From Paludibacteraceae bacterium (GTDB lineage: Bacteria; Bacteroidota; Bacteroidia; Bacteroidales; Paludibacteraceae): a stretch of 53,558 bases of DNA. The notes beneath the pieces are model-generated. The model saw nothing but the letters and a program-made list of their open reading frames with translations, made no database searches and had not been told where the DNA came from. Shown one piece after another: positions 1 through 7,209 of this stretch. Within the stretch, counting starts at the first letter, position 1; each line of letters opens with the position of its first letter. The stretch is from NCBI GenBank assembly GCA_905233375.1, contig CAJOEJ010000021.1, positions 1 to 53,558 of the forward strand, given 5' to 3'. Both the position numbers and the translations under genes were made by a program.

Positions 1-2
1 CC

Positions 3-1484
3 ATTACATGGTTGGATGGTGATGGCAATACGCTTCATACGGATGTACTCGCTTACGGTGCTATGCCTTCGTATGATGGTGAGACTCCGACCAAGTCTCC
101 TTCAGCGCTTTACATCTATACTTTCAATGGCACTTGGTCGCCAAGTATCGTTCCGGTTAACGGAGATGCAACCTATACGGCTCAGTTCGATGAAGCACCG
201 AATCCTGCTGCAGACTTGGAGATTGGCGTAGGTGAAAGCGAAGATTTGAACGATGAAGTCATTGAGCGTACGAATTTGGTTATCACATCCAATGGTATCG
301 ATGCTTCCGGTCAGTTGTTAGGTGCAGAGAACCTGACCATTACGGGAGAGGCAATCTTCCGTCTGGAGCAAGACTTTGCGGATGCTACATGGTACGCTGT
401 CGCTGTACCTTGGACGGTTGATCCGGCAACGGGTATTTACAATGTTGCAGGAACTCATCTGCCGACAGGCAATGTATATGTAATAGAGTTTAACGCGAGC
501 GCATACGCAAGTGCGAATCGGCAAACTGGCAGAACGGATTATTGGAAGTTCCTCGATGTAACAGGTAACGATATGCTGCCGGGTAAACTCTATATGGTTT
601 ACTTGTCATCCGGTACGACTGCTCTTGAGTTCCATAAGAAAGCCGATGCATCGATTTGGACCACTTCTACTTCTGTTGAGCCTGCAAGCGGTAGCGTAAC
701 AAATCAGGAGAACTGGAATGCGATTGCTAACCCGGCATTGTACCATGCGAACATGGAAACCGGCGCTGCTGATGGCGATGTGCTGAAGTACAATGGTAAT
801 GATTCGTATGTGGTAGCAAGTTCGGACAATATGGTTGTCGGTCAGCCGATCTTTGCACAGGTATCTACTGCGAGCACAGTGGCTGCAGAACCTGTAGGTG
901 GAGGAGCCGGTATGCCTGCATATCGCCGCGCACCGCAAGAGTCAACGGCAGACAACCGCTTCGTGGTTGAATTGACTCATAACGGCAACTTGGCTGATCG
1001 TCTGATTGTTCAGACAGCAGATGAGAAAGTTAACGAGTACGTCATTGGCAAAGACCTCGCGAAGATGAGTGTCAGCACCAAGGTGGCTCAGATGTGGATG
1101 AATCGCTATGATGCTAAACTCTGTAAGAACACGGTTGAAATGACCGGCGATCATGCTGATTATTCGTTGGGTATCTCTGCTCCGGTTGCAGGCGAGTATG
1201 TACTTACTGCTGCGCAGCAGAGAGGCGACAAGGTGCTTTACCTCACGCACAACGGACAAGCAATCTGGAATCTCTCTGAATCCGACTTCGTCTTGTCGCT
1301 TGAGCAGGGAGCAGCCAATGAGTATGGCTTGCGCGTAAGCACACGTGCTCCGCAGACCACAACCGGTGTCGATGAGGCTGTTGTCGATGCACAAGGACAG
1401 ACGTGCAAAGTGCTCATTGAGGATAAGGTCTTTATCATCCGTGGTGATAAGGCGTATAGTATTGATGGTCAACTTGTAAAATAA
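3..1484 (+). CDS. C-terminal part of a large secreted InlB-B-repeat-type protein (5' end outside window)
   Basis: The reading frame is open from the first codon of the window and no convincing start is visible, so this is the 3' end of a longer gene. The first about 65 residues look like the end of an InlB B-repeat/Flg_new module (pattern WLDGDGN...GD..YTAQF). The remaining about 430 residues match, block by block, the C-terminal region of the 2488-residue protein at 42291-49757. Shared blocks include WYAVAVPW, LYMVY, NWN.IANP, VIGKDLAK, AIWNLS, and the end TTGVD.AVVDA...VFIIRGDK.Y...GQ.V. The terminus resembles a type IX secretion-type sorting domain, so a surface or secreted location is inferred. 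A short gene follows after 12 nt. Substrate or partner is unknown. Confidence 0.85.
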   Translation: MTWLDGDGNTLHTDVLAYGAMPSYDGETPTKSPSALYIYTFNGTWSPSIVPVNGDATYTAQFDEAPNPAADLEIGVGESEDLNDEVIERTNLVITSNGIDASGQLLGAENLTITGEAIFRLEQDFADATWYAVAVPWTVDPATGIYNVAGTHLPTGNVYVIEFNASAYASANRQTGRTDYWKFLDVTGNDMLPGKLYMVYLSSGTTALEFHKKADASIWTTSTSVEPASGSVTNQENWNAIANPALYHANMETGAADGDVLKYNGNDSYVVASSDNMVVGQPIFAQVSTASTVAAEPVGGGAGMPAYRRAPQESTADNRFVVELTHNGNLADRLIVQTADEKVNEYVIGKDLAKMSVSTKVAQMWMNRYDAKLCKNTVEMTGDHADYSLGISAPVAGEYVLTAAQQRGDKVLYLTHNGQAIWNLSESDFVLSLEQGAANEYGLRVSTRAPQTTTGVDEAVVDAQGQTCKVLIEDKVFIIRGDKAYSIDGQLVK

Positions 1485-1496
1485 GGAGGACGAATT

Positions 1497-1646
1497 ATGG
1501 AAAAGAAAAGATATATTAGCCCTCTTATGGAGGTGGAGACAATCAGTTTGAGTAAGTGCTTGCTGGATGTTAGTCCGGCTGGTGATTCGCATCCGGAACC
1601 CCCTATCGGACCGGGTGCTCCCCAGCGCCGTACGCACGTGTTCTAA
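1497..1646 (+). CDS. Small 49-aa partner protein of the giant secreted protein
   Basis: ATG at 1497 is preceded by a strong AAGGAGG (1483-1489), unusual for this phylum, and the frame stays open for 49 codons. The product begins MEKKRYISPLMEVE and has a Pro/Gly-rich second half with GPGAP and a final Phe. It is real rather than chance. A second copy of the arrangement exists at 49770-49907, also 12 nt behind a paralogous giant protein, with the same ribosome binding site and the same MEK[KR][RK]Y[IV].P..EV opening and PGPG...F ending. It has no signal peptide or membrane segment. Function unknown; a chaperone, a translational-coupling peptide or a peptide precursor are all possible. Confidence 0.75.
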   Translation: MEKKRYISPLMEVETISLSKCLLDVSPAGDSHPEPPIGPGAPQRRTHVF

Positions 1647-1678
1647 TCTCACTCTGTTCGAGCGATGATGTAATGATT

Positions 1679-1692
1679 TCGCGATATCGCGA
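1679..1692. promoter_or_regulatory. 14-bp perfect palindrome
   Basis: TCGCGATATCGCGA is perfectly self-complementary and lies between the small gene and the next operon. It could be an operator or only part of the terminator region. No TAnnTTTG promoter is visible in the 100-bp gap. Confidence 0.35.
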
Positions 1693-1702
1693 TACCTATC
1701 GG

Positions 1703-1728
1703 AGTGGCGGAGTTGATTCTCCGCCACT
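1703..1728 (+). terminator. Stem-loop terminator candidate
   Basis: AGTGGCGGAG and CTCCGCCACT form a perfect 10-bp stem with loop TTGATT. There is no clean T-run after it (TCACTAAAT), so it may end transcription weakly or protect the 3' end of the upstream mRNA. Confidence 0.55.
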
Positions 1729-1745
1729 TCACTAAATAATAACTT

Positions 1746-2903
1746 GTGAAAAAGCATTTTATACATATACTTTGTCTGTTCCTCCTTTTTCCGTTAGGTC
1801 TTTTGGCTCAACAAGAGAACGACACGATAGACCGGCTGGCGGACGATTTTGTTACCGTCAGTTTGGTAGTCTGTGATCCGGATGAGGTGTTGTATTCTAC
1901 TTTAGGGCACGCCGCCTTGCATCTACAATGTCATACATACGATTTGGATTATGTCTTTACGTACGAAAGTGAAGGAGTAAGGAATAAGATTTGGACTTTC
2001 CTCAAAGGCGATTTGAAAATGGGTATGTTTGCCTTTCCGACAGCGCTATTTCAGGAGATATATCGTGAATCGGGTCGTGGGATGCAAGAATATACCATCA
2101 ACCTCTCTCCCTTGCAAAAGCAGAATCTATGGCGAGTGATGGATAAGCATGTAGCCGAAGGGGCGAATATCCCCTATGATTATTTCCACCGCGGATGTGC
2201 CAAAGTGATTATTCAAGTCATTCACGAAGCGATAGGAAAGAATGCGATTCATTATGCGCCATGGTCAGACAAATATACGGATCATACTATGCGTGAATTG
2301 GCATGCTCTTTTGTGGATAACTCTTCGTGGTATGAGTTTGTGTCGTATTTTCTAATTGGATCAGAGGCAGATAAAGACTATCCATGTGAGGAAAAACTCA
2401 TTGTCCCGACAGACCTCGTCGAGGTATGGCAGAAAGCGACCTTCGATAATGGGATGCCTGTTTTGGATAGTGAGTCTCGGGTGTTACTAGAGGCGACAAA
2501 CCATAATGAAGGCACATGGTGTACGCCGTTCCTGATGAGTATATTGTTATTGCTATTGGCATTTGTGCCGTGGAAGGGAGTGGATTATTTCTTATTGGTG
2601 CTTTATACCCTCATAGGAGCCTTAATGACTTATCTTATTGTATTCTCGGACTTGCCTTGTACGGATTGGAACTGGCTCATTGTACCCTTTAATGTTCTGC
2701 CTGCTGTTTTCTGGTATTGGCGGCGCTATTGGGCATTGCCCTATGCCTGCATCATCCTCATCTGGTGCCTTGTCATGATCGGCGAATTACTATGGGGACA
2801 CGTTCTGGTCGATTGGTCGCATATCGTTTTAGCTTTATCATTTGTTGTGGTTTTGGTAAAGCAGTTTTTCTACTACCGTAAACAAAAAAAATTGAATTTG
2901 TAA
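1746..2903 (+). CDS. DUF4105/Lnb_N-like membrane protein (copy 1)
   Basis: 385 residues with an N-terminal signal peptide (1-21), a periplasmic domain to about residue 255 and four to five C-terminal membrane segments. Motifs fit the DUF4105 family, whose Pfam name is now Lnb_N after a Bacteroides lipoprotein N-acyltransferase. TLGHAALHL carries His55, and YDYFHRGCAKVI carries Cys151, matching the family's Y.YF..NC pattern; these are the likely catalytic pair. The next gene is a paralog 1 nt downstream. Whether this copy acylates lipoproteins or another surface molecule cannot be told; the adjoining acyltransferase-like and Psd-like genes favour a lipid-related role. Confidence 0.75.
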   Translation: MKKHFIHILCLFLLFPLGLLAQQENDTIDRLADDFVTVSLVVCDPDEVLYSTLGHAALHLQCHTYDLDYVFTYESEGVRNKIWTFLKGDLKMGMFAFPTALFQEIYRESGRGMQEYTINLSPLQKQNLWRVMDKHVAEGANIPYDYFHRGCAKVIIQVIHEAIGKNAIHYAPWSDKYTDHTMRELACSFVDNSSWYEFVSYFLIGSEADKDYPCEEKLIVPTDLVEVWQKATFDNGMPVLDSESRVLLEATNHNEGTWCTPFLMSILLLLLAFVPWKGVDYFLLVLYTLIGALMTYLIVFSDLPCTDWNWLIVPFNVLPAVFWYWRRYWALPYACIILIWCLVMIGELLWGHVLVDWSHIVLALSFVVVLVKQFFYYRKQKKLNL

Positions 2904-2904
2904 A

Positions 2905-4101
2905 ATGAAAAGACTAATTTTCAGTGGTTTATTTTTGATATGTGCTATATTGGCATGGTGTCAGGAAATGTCCGTCGCAGAGCGGAATGCTGCGCAAGGT
3001 TTTAATGACACAATAGACCGTCTCGCCCCGGATTTTGTGTTGGTGAGTCTGTGTATAGCGGATCCGACTGATTGGCATGACGATGCGTTAGGATTGGCGG
3101 GGCATGCTTTTTTGCGGCTTCAGTGTCCTATATTTGGTTTGGATCATTGTTTCAGTTATGAAGGTGAAAGAGTGAATGATAATCTGTATAGATATCTAAG
3201 CGGACAAACGAAGATGGGGATGTTCCGTGCCCAAACCAATGATTATTTGGAAGATTTTCGTAAATGGAATCGCTCCGTCCATGAATATCGGCTGAATATG
3301 CCGCCTGAAGCAGAGCAGCGATTATGGGAGATTATGGATAATCATACCACCAACAGGATAGCACTCCGCCACGATCTAAATAAATATGGATGTGCTATTA
3401 CAATAGTGAAGTTTGTAAAGCAGGCGCTGGAAAGAACGCCCATTGTTTATGCTCCAGACGAAGAAATGGAGTATATGACCCGTCGCGAGATAGGCTATCG
3501 ATCGTTAGCTAATCATCCTTGGTTACGTTTGATATCTATGATTTTTACAGATAACAAAGCGGATAAAAATTTACCTATCGATGAAAAATTAATTATCCCG
3601 GCAGACTTGGCTGAGGTATGGCAACAAGCTACCATAAACGGAAAACCATTTGCAACCTATGTGGGAGATGTTGTAGAAGGAGCGCCATTGAATAATAACA
3701 AGCCTTGGTTCACTCCTATGATAGTTGCATGGCTTATCTTGTTAGTAACGATAGGCTTTGCATGTACGCGTTATCCGTATTGGGATTGGTTCTTGTTAGG
3801 AGGACAGGCAATCTTTGGATGTGTATTGATTTTCCTGTGGTTCATCATGCGAGAATTTGGAGAAGCGGCATATATCTTGATGATTGTCTTCAATCCGTTA
3901 CCTCTATTACTTTGGCACTGGCGGAGATATTGGGCGTTGCCGTATGCGGTCTTATTATTGATAAGCATAATCGTTCTATTCTGCTTGCCTCATATGTTAA
4001 TGGATCCGGCATATTTAGTATTGGCATTAAGTTATGTGGTGCTATTTGCCAAGGATGAGGTTAAACGCTTTATTGCCTCTCGAATGACCACTCACCAATG
4101 A
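2905..4101 (+). CDS. DUF4105/Lnb_N-like membrane protein (copy 2)
   Basis: 398 residues, a clear tandem paralog of the preceding gene. It has a signal peptide (about 1-19), the shared DTIDRLAPDF block, LGLAGHAFL with His67, LNKYGCAI with Cys163, DEKLI.P.DLAEVWQ, then about five membrane segments. The putative catalytic His and Cys are kept, so both copies may be active. Its stop (4099-4101) overlaps the next start as ATGA. The last codons (MTTHQ) and the first codons of the next gene are the same heptamer repeat read twice (4084-4111), so the C-terminus may have been altered by the repeat. Confidence 0.75.
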   Translation: MKRLIFSGLFLICAILAWCQEMSVAERNAAQGFNDTIDRLAPDFVLVSLCIADPTDWHDDALGLAGHAFLRLQCPIFGLDHCFSYEGERVNDNLYRYLSGQTKMGMFRAQTNDYLEDFRKWNRSVHEYRLNMPPEAEQRLWEIMDNHTTNRIALRHDLNKYGCAITIVKFVKQALERTPIVYAPDEEMEYMTRREIGYRSLANHPWLRLISMIFTDNKADKNLPIDEKLIIPADLAEVWQQATINGKPFATYVGDVVEGAPLNNNKPWFTPMIVAWLILLVTIGFACTRYPYWDWFLLGGQAIFGCVLIFLWFIMREFGEAAYILMIVFNPLPLLLWHWRRYWALPYAVLLLISIIVLFCLPHMLMDPAYLVLALSYVVLFAKDEVKRFIASRMTTHQ

Positions 4102-4111
4102 CCACTCACCA
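4084..4111 (+). repeat. Heptamer tract at a gene junction (2 x 14 bp)
   Basis: The 14-bp unit ATGACCACTCACCA occurs twice in perfect tandem, equal to four heptamers ATGACCA / CTCACCA. The stop of the upstream gene (4099-4101) and the start of the downstream gene (4098-4100) both lie inside it. Confidence 0.9.
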
Positions 4112-5243
4112 ATTAAAATATCCGCTTCTTCCATATTCTCAATTGGTATGGGAAATGACACGGTGGATGCCGAGTATATACCGGTTTCCAGTCACCTTGC
4201 GTTGGAAAGACGGTGCGAAAGAAATAGATCGTATAGAGCATGCAATTCGTTTCGCATTGGAGCATCATCCGGTGTTTTCCTCACGAGTGGACTGGAAGGG
4301 AAGGCAGTATGCTAAGGAGTTGAACGATATATTACATGGTCCATTTCATTATGTGAATCTTTCAAAAGAAGGTGAAGATGTGCTTATTCAAGCAGAGCTA
4401 AGTCGTATATTGGGTGATGGGAGAAGCATGGAGATCTTAGTAGAAGATGTTGAACGTGCCTATAATGGTTTGCCCTTAGAATCGGATGACTATTGGGGAT
4501 ACGTAGCGCACTATGAGCAACGCAAATCAGAGCCGCAATATGGCATCAGCCATAGTTGGCTGATTAAGGAATTTGCGGATGACAACGTACCCGTCCGCCC
4601 AACCATAGACAGACGATGGGTGGCCACGCTCCTTCCGCCTAAGGTTGGATTATACGAGGATGATTATTTTTCAATACGAAAGCAGTTTATTCGCATAGCA
4701 ACCAACTGTCATCTTAATTTGGATGGCGTGTTCTCTTTGTGTGCGGCATTAGCCATTGCAGATTACTGCGGAACAGACGCAACTGCAATTACTTGGGCAT
4801 ACGAGGGTCGTGAAACCCAGGAAGAGCAACGTGTCTTTGGCAGCCTGCATCGTGATGTGCCTTTTCATATTCGAAAATCAGAGATTGAAGATCGAGAATC
4901 GGCAATTCATATTGCTCGCAATCAAATCCGTTTAGGAATAGCGCATAGTGATTATCCATATACGTTGACGCATCCATATACCAAACGTTGGAACTATGCG
5001 GTGAATGTACTTCGTGCATCAACTCCCGAAGAACTATTCCGCAGAATTTCTCTGCCTGTAGTGGTCGAATCAATTCCTGAGCAGAAATATGCGTATGCAT
5101 TGTTGGATATTGAGATTCACGAAAAGGAGGAGTCGTTACAATTAGTGTATCGCTATTCCGCAACCCATTATAAACCCGAATCCATACGAAAATTTGCTAC
5201 TTTAGTGCGAAAATATGTCGAATGGCTTATCAATAACCAATGA
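4098..5243 (+). CDS. Condensation-domain-like acyltransferase
   Basis: 381 residues with the fold signature of the CoA-dependent acyltransferase/NRPS condensation superfamily: EHHPVFSSRVD near residue 58, then ILGDGRSMEILVEDVERAYNG near 120-140, which aligns with the HHxxxDGxSMxxLxxELxxxYxG core, and a C-terminal half with NLDGVFSLCAALAIA. At the core motif the two histidines appear to be Ser-Arg (SRILGDG), so the usual general base is missing. It would then be inactive, non-catalytic, or using another residue. Its place between DUF4105 and Psd-like genes, ahead of a fatty-acid-like cluster, suggests handling of an acyl chain (inference). Start ATG is the repeat-borne one at 4098. Confidence 0.65.
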   Translation: MTTHQLKYPLLPYSQLVWEMTRWMPSIYRFPVTLRWKDGAKEIDRIEHAIRFALEHHPVFSSRVDWKGRQYAKELNDILHGPFHYVNLSKEGEDVLIQAELSRILGDGRSMEILVEDVERAYNGLPLESDDYWGYVAHYEQRKSEPQYGISHSWLIKEFADDNVPVRPTIDRRWVATLLPPKVGLYEDDYFSIRKQFIRIATNCHLNLDGVFSLCAALAIADYCGTDATAITWAYEGRETQEEQRVFGSLHRDVPFHIRKSEIEDRESAIHIARNQIRLGIAHSDYPYTLTHPYTKRWNYAVNVLRASTPEELFRRISLPVVVESIPEQKYAYALLDIEIHEKEESLQLVYRYSATHYKPESIRKFATLVRKYVEWLINNQ

Positions 5244-5265
5244 CCAATAACCAATCACCAATAGT
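5231..5265 (+). repeat. Heptamer tract at a gene junction (5 units)
   Basis: Five consecutive heptamers of type CAATnAC (CAATAAC, CAATGAC, CAATAAC, CAATCAC, CAATAGT). They contain the upstream stop TGA (5241-5243) and the downstream start ATG (5240-5242). Confidence 0.92.
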
Positions 5266-6376
5266 GCAATTGCAGAATATGCTACAAGCAGATGCAAAAT
5301 TGTGCGCTTTGTTAGAGCAATCATTGGCGCATGCAGCCATCGCCAATCCGCATTTGGAGACCAATCCGGTGCGGACGGTGGATGATTGGTGCGCGTATGT
5401 GGAGCGTTTTGCGCATATGATGCCCTGGCAAGCAATGGATATAGGTGAAGATGTGTCCTTTTTCCGCCGCATAGACCAGAATATCGGCTATTTCTATTTC
5501 CTCATCGATCAACCGCTGGAGGCACTAAAAAATAGGGGCTATATCTATCCGTCGCTGCAATACGAACCCCGTGTCGCGCAATGGCTCAAAGCTTACAATA
5601 CCGCTTGGGGAGAAAGGTTGAATAGCGCAGAGAGTTGGAATGAATCATACTATCAACTCGCCCTCTCCGACCCTCTTTTTGAACTTCAAACTGACCGCTA
5701 CGAATTGCCTGATAACTGGCATAGCTGGAATGACTTCTTTGCTCGCAAATTAAATTACCAATTACCAATCACAAATCACCAATCACCACTTGTCGCTCCT
5801 TGTGACGGAGCGATTGTCTCCGCTCCGGTCAAGACAGCCTCCATCGCCAATTGGCTCAATCTTTTAGGCGATAGCCCATATAGGCAAGTATTTGTCGGCG
5901 GTGAGACCTTCCACATAGTCCTAGATGTCTTTGACTACCATCGTTTCCATATGCCTTGCGATGGTACGGTACTCGAATGTAAAACCATTCAAGGCATTCA
6001 TGCGGGCGGAGGAGTCATTATCTGGGACGAAGAGCAGGGTCGGTATCGTTATGACCAATGCGGCGTGACGGACTTTCAGATGTTGGAGACCCGTGGAGTT
6101 CTCGTCATCGACACTCCTGCTTTCGGCAAAATCGCCATTGTCCCCATCGGTGTCCAACAGGTTAGTTCTGTCCAATGGACGTTTGCTAATGACCAATTAC
6201 CAATATCCAACAACGAAGTTAATCGCGCCCTTGTGGCAGAGAATCACCAATTACCTCAGGGCACAGAGTTGGGTAAATTCCTTTTCGGAGGCAGCGACGT
6301 CGTACTCTTCTTTGAACCCGGTCGTACCCCGCAAATTACCGCCAAAACCGTCAAAGTAGGCGAAAAAATTGCCTAA
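5240..6376 (+). CDS. Phosphatidylserine decarboxylase-like protein
   Basis: 378 residues. The N-terminal about 150 residues resemble the extra domain of the larger Psd proteins. The C-terminal catalytic part has VAPCDGAIVSAPV (the family ADG region), VFDYHRFHMP with the conserved His, and ELGKFLFGGSD, which takes the place of the self-cleavage LGST/GGSS motif; Ser after GG would become the pyruvoyl group. Asp follows Ser where Thr or Ser is usual. It would decarboxylate phosphatidylserine or a related amino acid ester at the membrane. Three heptamer tracts lie inside the gene and add segments such as LPITNHQSPL, plus one at its start. It is probably a second, specialised Psd because it sits in an accessory operon. 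Confidence 0.75.
   Translation: MTNNQSPIVQLQNMLQADAKLCALLEQSLAHAAIANPHLETNPVRTVDDWCAYVERFAHMMPWQAMDIGEDVSFFRRIDQNIGYFYFLIDQPLEALKNRGYIYPSLQYEPRVAQWLKAYNTAWGERLNSAESWNESYYQLALSDPLFELQTDRYELPDNWHSWNDFFARKLNYQLPITNHQSPLVAPCDGAIVSAPVKTASIANWLNLLGDSPYRQVFVGGETFHIVLDVFDYHRFHMPCDGTVLECKTIQGIHAGGGVIIWDEEQGRYRYDQCGVTDFQMLETRGVLVIDTPAFGKIAIVPIGVQQVSSVQWTFANDQLPISNNEVNRALVAENHQLPQGTELGKFLFGGSDVVLFFEPGRTPQITAKTVKVGEKIA
5753..5787 (+). repeat. In-frame heptamer tract inside psd-like gene
   Basis: Five heptamers in register (AATTACC twice, AATCACA, AATCACC twice), encoding a NYQLPITNHQSP-like loop just before the VAPCDGA block. Confidence 0.9.
6188..6255 (+). repeat. Two further heptamer tracts inside psd-like gene
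   Basis: 6188-6215 reads AATGACC, AATTACC, AATATCC, AACAACG; 6242-6255 reads AATCACC, AATTACC. Both are the same ACCAAT family and sense orientation and encode NDQLPISNN and NHQLP segments. Confidence 0.8.
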
Positions 6377-6399
6377 ACCATAAAAATCTCGTTGAAAAT

Positions 6400-6430
6400 T
6401 TGTGTATGTCAATTAATTTATGTACCTTTG
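6400..6430 (+). promoter_or_regulatory. Bacteroidota promoter upstream of the fatty-acid-like cluster
   Basis: TTG at 6400-6402, a 20-nt gap, then TACCTTTG at 6423-6430. The -7 box is half of a perfect 9-bp inverted repeat, GTACCTTTG (6422-6430) and CAAAGGTAC (6437-6445), whose centre falls about at the expected transcription start. The upstream stretch GTTGAAAA.TTGTGTA is shared with the promoter at 9204. Confidence 0.85.
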
Positions 6431-6480
6431 TAGCCGCAAAGGTACTTGAGTGACTGATTAATCGATAAATCAATTGTAAA

Positions 6481-7209
6481 ATGAAACGATACGCATTAGT
6501 TACCGGCGCGAGCCGAGGAATAGGAAGAGCAATCGCTATCGAGTTGGCGAAAGACGGCTGCTCTATATTGCTCAATTATAAGAGTAATCGCGCCGCGGCA
6601 GAGGAGGCGAAACGCCTCATCGAGGAAGCTGGCGGTGAAGCTGAACTTATGCCTTTTGATGTCAGCCAACCGGATGCCATCAATGCCGCATTGGATGCGT
6701 GGTTCGCTGCCCATCCGAATGACTACATCGACGTGTTGGTGAACAATGCCGGCATACGCAAGGACGGACTAATGGTCTTTATGACCGACGAGGATTGGCA
6801 TGATGTGCTGTCATCGGCTACGGACGGGTTCTTCTATACCACCCGGCGGGTTCTTCAAGGGATGCTGTACGCACATAGAGGCCGTATCGTGAATATCACA
6901 TCTATCGCCGGTATTTATGGTACGCAAGGACAAGCGAACTATTCTGCGGCAAAGGCTGCCGTCATAGGAGCCACCAAAGCGCTTAGCAAAGAAATGGCGG
7001 CACGTAATATCACGGTCAATGCCGTTGCTCCGGGATATATTACGACGGATATGACGGCAGATTTGGATGTAGCGGAACTAAAGAAAACAATTCCTGCAGG
7101 ACGTTTAGGAACTCCGGAAGAGGTTGCGCATTTGGTGTCTTTCCTTTGTTCAGATAAAACATCGTATATCACTGGTCAAGTAATAAGCGTTGCAGGAGGA
7201 TTAGGATGA
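6481..7209 (+). CDS. FabG-like 3-oxoacyl-ACP reductase
   Basis: 242 residues, a classical short-chain dehydrogenase of usual FabG length. The NADPH-binding TGASRGIG is at 9-16, NNAG at 88-91, Ser141, and YSAAK with Tyr154 and Lys158; all are catalytic residues. GRLGTPEEVAHLVSFLCSD and the GQVISVAGGLG end are FabG-type. It should reduce the 3-keto group on ACP-bound chains made by the neighbouring ketosynthases, like ApeQ in aryl-polyene clusters. Its stop overlaps the next start (ATGA). It is the first gene after the promoter at 6400. A housekeeping role in membrane lipid synthesis is less likely given the accessory context. Confidence 0.9.
   Translation: MKRYALVTGASRGIGRAIAIELAKDGCSILLNYKSNRAAAEEAKRLIEEAGGEAELMPFDVSQPDAINAALDAWFAAHPNDYIDVLVNNAGIRKDGLMVFMTDEDWHDVLSSATDGFFYTTRRVLQGMLYAHRGRIVNITSIAGIYGTQGQANYSAAKAAVIGATKALSKEMAARNITVNAVAPGYITTDMTADLDVAELKKTIPAGRLGTPEEVAHLVSFLCSDKTSYITGQVISVAGGLG

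Noticed and set aside
942..1766. Long open frame on the minus strand (274 codons) across the first gene
   Set aside because: It lies opposite the surface-protein coding region, has Arg/Ser/His-rich composition typical of an antisense shadow, and no family motif.
4084..5787. CRISPR array
   Set aside because: Heptamer tracts have no spacer-repeat structure, units are 7 nt, and no cas genes are present.
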